Assembly (NCBI GenBank): GCA_015178975.1
Contig: WHVD01000074.1
Span: forward strand, 124,001-188,000
Reading direction: 5' to 3'
Source of the DNA: Hysterangium stoloniferum
Lineage: Eukaryota > Basidiomycota > Agaricomycetes > Hysterangiales > Hysterangiaceae
Length of the DNA: 64,000 bases
A model generated the notes under the pieces. That model did not search any database. It was given only the letters and a program-made list of their open reading frames with translations, and was not told the origin of the DNA. This document shows positions 56,711 to 64,000 of the stretch, piece by piece (the first letter of the stretch is position 1; each line of letters begins with the position of its first letter). Position numbers and translations under genes: made by a program.

Positions 56711-57440
56711 TGACCGACCACCAAGACGAACTGCTGAGCCTGACCTCGCTGCGATGGCGACGACTCCACGACATACTTAAGCTTCGAAAAGTGGCTAAGG
56801 CTCCAGCTCTAGACTTCGTTACGGGAGTTGAGCACGAGGATGTGGTATTGTGCTGGTGCCACGGCCGTGAGTGCGTGCAGGATTTGCAGGATGGGGAGGA
56901 GGAGTACTGAGTGGGCCGGGTTGGTTGAGCGATTGGTCAATTGTGTCGAAGAGAGTGCGGAGTGCACGTATGATTAGACTCACAGACCGCCGCTTCTGCA
57001 GCCGTAAATAAGGAGATTGGGACCATTTTCGTCTGTTATAACAGCTAGTGGGATTGTATTAGCTTATGGTGAAGGTGTCTCATGTATATACAGCGTACCA
57101 GTATGTAATTTCGCCTTCGCTACGCCTTGTCGTTGAATCGAGACATGATTGGGATATGTCCTGGCTTTACTGCATGCCCAAGTGCTGCATCTCTACTTCA
57201 ATAGTTCAGCATCGCCCACCAATATAGTCAAGTGAGCGCACCTAATTCCACCCCAAGTGAAGATATTTGCAGCCACGTTCTTCTTCAATGGATCTTCTCT
57301 TGGAGAGACGGAACCTGGTTTGAGAGGGCTAGTGTCCTCTACTGGGAGATTGTGCATGCAAGTCGAGAGCAGTCAAGCCTTTGTTATTGCGCAGTTGGGG
57401 AAGTCGGCTACAAGGGGTATGAATAAAAGATGACGAGCAG
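56711..57440. other. no gene supported
   Basis: Two short frames (56710-56910, 57232-57426) have no motif; the remainder is non-coding up to the segmental duplication. Confidence 0.35.
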
Positions 57441-58088
57441 TACCTCAAGAACATGACTGACCAGGCGGCCCACATACAACGTTCGAGAATGACGGAGAAC
57501 AGCAGTTATGGTAGAGAGTGACATGACGCCCGCCTGTCAGTCACCGATCGTGCAACCAGGATTATATAAGTATTCTCCCTGGAGTGGTCGTGACAGACGA
57601 ACCTAGGTGAAACAGAGGTTTTATATCTTTAGGAAGTAAGATTAATCATTCCAGAAGCCATCATGCAAGAATCCCCATATAGAAAACCCTATCATGTTTG
57701 GAAGAGGCCGCCGCCTTGTGCTTATTGAATCATAATCATACGAAGAAATGGAACAAATGAGCATAGCAGCATTCAGGAATATTATTAGGTATTCTTTGGA
57801 TCCATTAGTCGTTTTCTCCGTCAAGATGTTGATTTATTTCCTATAGGCCAACCATACAGGATGGGAACAATTTTGCCCCGGCTCGCTTTAGGATATTTAA
57901 GGAGGTAATATAATCACTTTTTACCGGATGGGAAGTTTTATAGTACTGACCCATTTACATATCCTTGCATCCCCATCAAAGCCATTGAGCTACACTGCCA
58001 AAGGAGTACTACGACGAGGTGCCATCCTTCAAGAATACGCCGCAGAAATCGATGCAATATATACTGCTGTGAACGAATTCACCCAAAG

Positions 58089-58590
58089 TGAAAGGCTGCT
58101 GTCTAATGCAGCCTTACATTGGCATCGGTCCAGACGTTGATAGGACCAAACTGTATTCCTCGAGAACGGCGAGTACTGTTGGATTCTGCAAGCCTGGGGA
58201 ATCACAGTACGAGGACTCTCGACTGTTGGAGCGTAGCTACTTAGAGTGGAGCGGTGAAGAACTAAACCGGTGATATAACTAGGCTTCCAGATGAGGTTCT
58301 ACTCTCATCTGGAACGAACTATATACTAGAATACATGGTCTGTGCACTGGTCTGTGCACTATGGCGTGCTACAGATCTAGTGAACCTAAACTATATATAC
58401 TATCACATGATATGAACCGGTCCGAAATATGCAATCACAAGACGAGTTATGATATCATACTTATGGTATGTTATCATAACCTAATAAGTACGATACACGA
58501 TGATGACGGTAAGTAAAACGATTAACTAAAAACGATACTATGCGCCTCTGTCATAATGTAATCGGTATGTCGTAAGCCACCAGGCTTACA
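58089..58590 (+). mobile_element. solo LTR-like insertion, family 4, TSD CAAAG
   Basis: 502 bp, TGAAAGGCTGCTGT...CCAGGCTTACA, with CAAAG at 58084-58088 and 58591-58595. Copy A shows the empty site near 40022. The middle matches 42071-42386. Confidence 0.88.
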
Positions 58591-59643
58591 CAAAGCCATA
58601 TTCCCATCCCAACCAGTACTCCGGAGAATGAGGAAGCAAGCGTTATTGTTAAACTCAAGAGCATGGCCAACTCAAGTCAGTTCTGAGTAGTGAAGGAAAT
58701 AGTTTAGTCAAAGATTAAAGGTGGTTCTGAGCGATGCATGGAGGAGAACTATCGGAGGCGCCTATCCATCGATAGAAGGACCATTGGAGTCAAGTCTTGA
58801 CCATTCCTTGCACTTGACTGTATTGAAGTAATCGCTAGATCATCCAGACAGACTCCAAAGTCAAAAGTGTCCTCACTTAGCTTATTACAATTCGGTGTCC
58901 AATATGTAATTAGATATTGGTCCCCACAGGACACATTCCAACTTATTGATAATTCCACACAAACCTATACAGTTCATCTTGGAAACCTCTGAAACATCTT
59001 TAGAATATATAAAAGTTCCCCCATATGTCAAAATTTGTAACTTTCTACAGGAGATCGGTATATCTTCCATGAATTTTAGAGGGCATTACAGGATCGAGAA
59101 TTAAAGCTCTAGCAGTGTGAGTCATCTCACTTATCCATCTACGATCTGAACTTTCCTTTCTGAATCTAGCATCTACATATGACAGTTGGACCAAATGTAT
59201 TAAATACAATATATACTTTGAAGACCTCCCGATTTTCCGGAATATTACTTGACCGACTAGATTAGATGAAATGGAACATATTATATATGATATATATTGC
59301 AAACTGTATAAGATTAGACTTCCATTCAAGTTGGAATTCTTTGGACCCCCATCCAGAGGGAATAAGTAATATAAACTACGGACTGACAATGAGCGAAGGC
59401 ATTTTTGTGTCCGACTACCGCTAAACCAAAACCATACAATTCTATGGAAACCCAATCAAACTTTGATGATCCTACTTAAAGGATTACCCAACAACCCCGC
59501 GATCCATCCAACAACCAATTATCTGAACGTCGACGATGATATTATTATATAGTTTTTTGTGATAAAGATGCAATTTGTAGCATATCAGACGAGCCACAGT
59601 GTGCAGTTTAGATCGACACTAACCATCACCGTAATCCAAATAT

Positions 59644-60197
59644 TTAAATCCCCGTAATAGAAATGCCAGCCTCAATTTCACCGACTGTCAAAACGGTCCC
59701 ACTTGGAGTGTGGTTTATGTTGTGAACAACGACTTGATAACTTGCACCAGTGAAATAGGTGGTATTAGGAAGCTGTGGCAGGGTCATTACACTCTATCAT
59801 AGTGAGTCAACGATAGAATGTACCGTAGTTGTAAACGAATCGAAGGCAGGTCCAGTCGGGTCAAACGTGTGACGCGCTATTAGGATATCGGGCTCATGGC
59901 CATTGTTGTTAACGGGCACAGATATGTAGTAGTCCAGGAAAGAGGGAATGAGTCCGAAGTTAGAAATTCCACAGGTGAGGTTCAAGGACACAGTGAAGGA
60001 CTACCGATGGCAGCCAATGCGATTAGACACTTTTAAACGTCACTATTGGAGATGGTACTTACGTCTCCAATAGCTAACGTTGTGGGGCTCACATTGAGAA
60101 TACCGAATCGAGTGGCTTCAGAGCAAAATTGTGCAACGACATTTGAAGCAGAACCAAGCAAAGTAGCGGAAGCAATGATTAATGATGTGAATTTCAT
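59644..60197 (-). CDS. small secreted protein, three exons, probably intact
   Basis: Exons 60063-60197, 59824-60000 and 59644-59793 give 153 residues. Intron 1 is 62 nt with GTAAGT and TAG. Intron 2 (59794-59823) would be only 30 nt (GTACAT...GATAG), but removing it restores a single frame: TGPAFDSFTTT then SVMTLPQLPNTTYFTGASYQ. Without it the frame ends at an in-frame TGA. A signal peptide MKFTSLIIASATLLGSASNV, cut near VVA/Q, leads into FCSEATRFGILNVSPTTLAI. Mature protein about 131 residues with one Cys pair (QFC, LTCG). Secreted proteins of this size and pattern are common in Agaricomycetes and lack a known role. The duplicate at 41055-41608 is broken. Confidence 0.6.
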
Positions 60198-60260
60198 GTT
60201 GGTTTAAGTACTGGAATGTGATAGCTGGGAATGATAAAGACTTCTCTTGTCTCCACCTAC

Positions 60261-60267
60261 CTTTATA
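60261..60267 (-). promoter_or_regulatory. TATA box of the small secreted protein gene
   Basis: TATAAAG on the minus strand, 64 bp before the ATG at 60197; also present in copy A. Confidence 0.5.
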
Positions 60268-60626
60268 CCGTTTGTCTTCGGTAGTACTAATTTGGAATAG
60301 GCTAATAACGGCCCGCCAGCCTCCTAACGATTTATAATCCTGCACAGGATTTCCACATGACGATTAGAAGGCTTATTGAGCATTTGCATATAAGTTGTGG
60401 GTATGTGTGTGATGGATTATCTGGAGTCGGATCCGCATGTCCAAGCCGGGTACCCGAGTGACCAATGATGCACCTGGCGCTGGTCCTATTTGTGTTTTGA
60501 ACCCCAATTTATACTAACCCCGAAGATTCGCGCTTTATGGGTATAACCCCGCGATGGAACGTTAAAGAAACAATTGATTGGATCATTTGAAACACACACA
60601 GACAACAGCACCAGCAGCAGAAGTTC

Positions 60627-60764
60627 AGATATGATTTTCCATGCTATAAAAATGTAATAAAATTTAAAATTTTCAAACACTTTATCAGTTCAATAAATGT
60701 TTGGCGAAATATTATGATTTTTGGAAGGTTCTCCAACTCCAAAAACATTGGGGCGCCTCCAGTG
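60627..60764. mobile_element. right half of a CACTA-like MITE
   Basis: Matches the right half of 37646-38019 and ends GGGGCGCCTCCAGTG. The left half is absent. Confidence 0.75.
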
Positions 60765-60839
60765 ATATGGAATTGTACTGAATCATCTTCTCCCGCCAAT
60801 TTTGAACTACAGTGAATCCATTGCGTGCGACTTTTTGTG

Positions 60840-61490
60840 AGACTTTGCAAATTGCACTGAATTTATACAAACCGGAAAAGGTCGGTTCATGGTTTCCCAG
60901 CTTAAAAGAGCTTCAAGAAGCTCTTGTGAAACTGGTAATTTTTTCAAAATGTAACACAAACCAATTTCTTGAATTCCGAAGTGTTTTGGAGCAAGCAAAA
61001 ATTAGCAAAAATATAGATATTCACAACGATTTTAAATATAATTAAATTCTACATTTCATTAGAGTTTGCCCCTTGACAAAGCTTTAAGAAAACTTCACCT
61101 TGGCACATGGTTTTTTCAGGTAGAAAATCACCGTTTTCATTCCATTCTCTGAAGGGGAAAATTAGGTAGAACTATATGGTTTTTAATTGGTTTGCCTAGA
61201 CACAGTACTAAGGTTGTTATCTGATTCTGTTAGGCAGAAAACCCTATCAAAATACAAAGTTTATTTTATAAGAGTTTCCCTATTCAGAGCATCATCCATC
61301 ACAAATAGATAATTTCCGATATCTCCCCAGAATTTCTTGCTGCAAACTTTTATGGATTTCAAATATGATATTCCACCTTGTAAAAGCCTACTAAAATGTA
61401 AAGTTTTCAAACAATGCTTAAGAAATTTGGCCCAAATATTAAGATTTTCGGAAGGTTTTCAACTCCCAAAATTTTGGGGTGCCTCCAGTG
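60840..61490. mobile_element. right arm of a CACTA-like fold-back element, without minisatellite
   Basis: Parallels 20440-21072 of the large element (for example CCCCTTGACAAA and CTTGGCACA words in the same order) and ends GGGGTGCCTCCAGTG at 61490. It has diverged far and holds no 10-bp array. Confidence 0.75.
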
Positions 61491-61492
61491 AA

Positions 61493-64000
61493 ATGTTATG
61501 ACCCGTTCCCGGATACTTCAACATCTGACCCCAACCTCTGACTACGGAACATTATAGTTCCTGTATCTTCTGTATCTTCTCCTTGTTCTGCATTTGGTAA
61601 CTTGTCTGCTGACAAGTATTCAGTCATTTGTTTATAGTATTCCCATTTCAGAATAATATTTCCTTAGTCCATCTTATTGTATTCCCGTTTCAGAATACTT
61701 CTGTTCCCATCTTATTGTGATCTTAGTTTGTAGTACAATAACAAGAAGACTTATATTAGTTTCCATGAATCTGTACTTTACTTTAGATCTGATATCGACT
61801 TAGTTTCTTATTCCCTCTTCCATCTTTCTGTACACTTGATATTTGGAACTCTTCAGAACTCTGAATATCCATAACTTCCAGTGTAAGTCCTGTCTTTGAA
61901 ATTAAGGACTTCTGAGCATTTGCGTAGAGGCACATAGCCACCCTCTACAGAAAGCGGTAGTCTGGTTATCAGGCCCATTGAGACAGCCTCAAATGGCCTT
62001 AGGAGTACCTCTGCAGGTTGTAGAGCTCCTTGTTGGGCAGAATGATCGACTTTGGTCTTCTGACATATGTCACAGGTGCAAGCATATGCCATGCAGTCCT
62101 GCAACATCCTCAGCCAGAAGAATCAGCCTTCATTAGCTGGAAGAGTCATTGACCACCTGTGTGGGCTCCTTTGAAGGGATTATTGTGTATCAACTTGAGT
62201 ATGGTTGGCATCATACTGTTAGGCACACAGATTCGACTTTTCCAATCTGAATCTCAAAAAAACAGTAGCTTCTTCTTTCCAATGAAATAGTGAGAAGGGG
62301 TGGCTACTACATTTGGGGAAATGGGATTGGCAGTGTAATGATTTCTGAAGGTAGGATCTTTCTGGTACCTGTCACAGAGTTCCTTAGTGTAATTCTCATC
62401 GATTTCTATAAGCAACTGGGGATTTGAGAGGGTAAAATTTGATTTGTCCATTTCATCATCTCTGGGGAGGTTGTGAAGATCCCATTCCATTTGGGGAACT
62501 TCCTCCGTTGTTCCAATAAGTTCCACTAACTCATGATGAATGAGAAAAATAGCTCTTTCCGCTGGTTTATTCTCCCATAGTTTCCCATTGTCATCCCTGT
62601 TGGAAGAATTTGCTACAATTGGTAATAGGTCATCTCTTGTGGGGCTAACATAGTCAGGTACTCGAGGGAGTCTAGACAATGGGTCAATGTTGCTGTGTAT
62701 TCGTCCTGCTCGGTGTAGAATTTCCAGACCAGGATATGCAGCATATACTGCCCCCATGTGGCCAGTCAACAATTGGTATTCTCATAAGATCTGGCCCATT
62801 GCAACACTGCATGGTCAGTGGTGAGAAGTATATGTTCACCTTCTATAAAAGGCTGGAAATGAACTAATCCCTCTTTGGTGGCTAGCACTTCTCATTCCAT
62901 TGATGAGTAGTTACATTCAGCCTGACTCCAGTAGGTGATGACATGCTCCATGGTGACACTAGTGTCATCAAAATCTGAAGCCCAGGAATCTGTCCAGGTG
63001 AATTCTGGTTCCTTGGTCTTATAACGAGTGATGAAAATGGTATGTCTTGTGACTGATTGAAGGCCAATTTTGCTTGGGAGTAGATCTTAGTGTCCCTTAA
63101 ATCCTGAAGTGACATATTCTGTACTTGTTGAAGACAACATCCTAATGCAAAGTCTGAAGTGTCCATGTATAGTCAATAAGGCATGCTGCTCATGGGGTGC
63201 CTGAGTACTGGAGTGGAGCTCAGTGCAACTTTGATGTCTTCAAAAGCCCTGGTGTGCTCAGAATCCCAAGTCCAATGAATTCCTTTTTAAGGAGGTTGAA
63301 GAGTGGGGCCACTGTCCAAGAGTAAAATGGTATGTATGTGGAGAAGTATAAAACCATTCCGAGGAAATGTTGGAGATCCCCTATTTTGGTGGGCATAGCT
63401 AGTTCTAGGATAGTGGTGACCTTCTCTTGGTGGGTCAAAAAACTGAGTCTAGACACCTTATGCCCCAATAATAGAATCGAGTTATATCCAACATAGCACT
63501 TTTTGGGCAAGAGAGTGATTCCCGCTGCAATTATGGCCTGTAGGACTTGGTCTAAATTCTCTAGATGATCATCCCATGTCTTATAAAAGATCATGATGTT
63601 GTCAATATAAACTAGACATAATATCCACAAGTAGGGTGCAAGTACAGTTTGCATAACCCTCTGGAAGATAGAGGGTCCATTCTGGAGTCCAAAGGGCATT
63701 CTCCTGAATTGCCACAGTCCTTGGTGGGATCTGAAGGCAGTCTTCAGTTTGTCTTCTTCTAACATTTCAAGTTGGGTGAAGCCAGCCCACACATCAAAAG
63801 AGGATAGGATGTTGGATCTGGAAAGCTCTTGCATGATCTCAGACTGACATGGTAATGGGAATTTGTCAGGGACTGTGAGGCTGTTCAATTTCCAGTAGTC
63901 TATCACTACTTGTGGTTTCCCATTGCGATAGACTACAAAGGCTGGTGCTCCCCAAGGACTCTTGGACAATCAATCACTCCCTGTTGAAACCAGGTATCCA
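61493..64000 (-). mobile_element. Ty3/gypsy element relic, runs off the right edge
   Basis: LTR sequence at 61493-61880 (family 5, starting TGTTATGACCC as read on plus) is followed on the minus strand by integrase zinc-region words (CDICQKTK, 62107-61990), a linker, the RNase H tether (LEILHRAGRIHSNIDPLSRL, about 62730-62670), RNase H (about 63170-62880) and reverse transcriptase. The reverse transcriptase part (63969-63220) is open for 249 codons with DNIMIF-type active-site and QFRRMPFGLQNGPSIFQ motifs. It is broken in several places, and its 5' half lies beyond the window. Confidence 0.85.

Larger units (their letters stand above)
57440..60475. repeat. segmental duplication, copy B
   Basis: Same orientation as 39190-41850, roughly 95 percent alike by eye. 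It has the empty site for the LTR at 39374, its own LTR at 58089-58590, and about 70 extra bp near 60300-60380. It ends at GTACCCGAGTGACCAATGATG. Confidence 0.92.

Overview
The window looks like fungal nuclear DNA, most likely a mushroom-forming basidiomycete (Agaricomycetes; the order cannot be fixed from sequence alone). The evidence is short GT-AG introns of about 39-62 nt, Ty3 and Ty1 relics of basidiomycete type, a WRKY-GCM1/MULE-type transposase with accessory domains, and a multi-pass membrane protein of a family common in Agaricomycetes. It is mostly a mobile-element graveyard in which elements sit inside elements, with many perfect target-site duplications (TSDs). Only two host genes look whole.

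Layout. 1-2112: an unassigned open frame at the left edge, then a solo LTR. 2113-9166: a decayed multidomain DNA transposon (GCM-type zinc domain, MULE-like transposase, USP-like cysteine protease, PHD finger, Tudor-like domain), split by a second solo LTR and followed by rearranged partial copies and a telomere-like tract. 9167-11406: GC-rich hairpins and a Ty1/copia relic holding a tRNA-like cassette. 11407-21701: an LTR element with both LTRs and TSD TGAGT but no visible pol. It carries a KH-domain frame in gag position, and its right LTR holds a 4.55 kb CACTA-like fold-back element built around about 3.2 kb of 10-bp repeats. 22830-28060: a Ty3 chromodomain relic holding a MITE, which holds a Tc1/mariner element.

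28060-36850 and 44830-48430 form a mosaic of direct and inverted copies. They carry an unrecognised membrane-protein gene and an FAD-monooxygenase gene, all broken, mixed with LTR-derived sequence. One 0.4 kb piece of the monooxygenase is missing from one copy and sits alone 2 kb away. 36965-39133 is a Tc1 relic holding two LTR insertions and a CACTA-like MITE. 39190-41850 and 57440-60475 are diverged copies of one segment carrying a small secreted-protein gene: the first copy is broken, the second reads through if a 30-nt intron is accepted. 41900-45010 holds Ty3 and Ty1 relics and a broken cysteine-rich secreted-protein gene. 48430-52670 holds a Ty3 relic with two MITEs and a Tc1 fragment. 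53605-55104 is an intact three-exon membrane-protein gene. 60627-64000 holds CACTA-family fragments and a Ty3 relic that runs off the right edge.

Main results: the multidomain GCM transposon, the fold-back element with its phased 10-bp array, the KH-bearing LTR element, the tRNA-like cassette, the monooxygenase segment exchange, and the likely 30-nt intron. Functions are inferred from motifs read by eye; no database search was possible.
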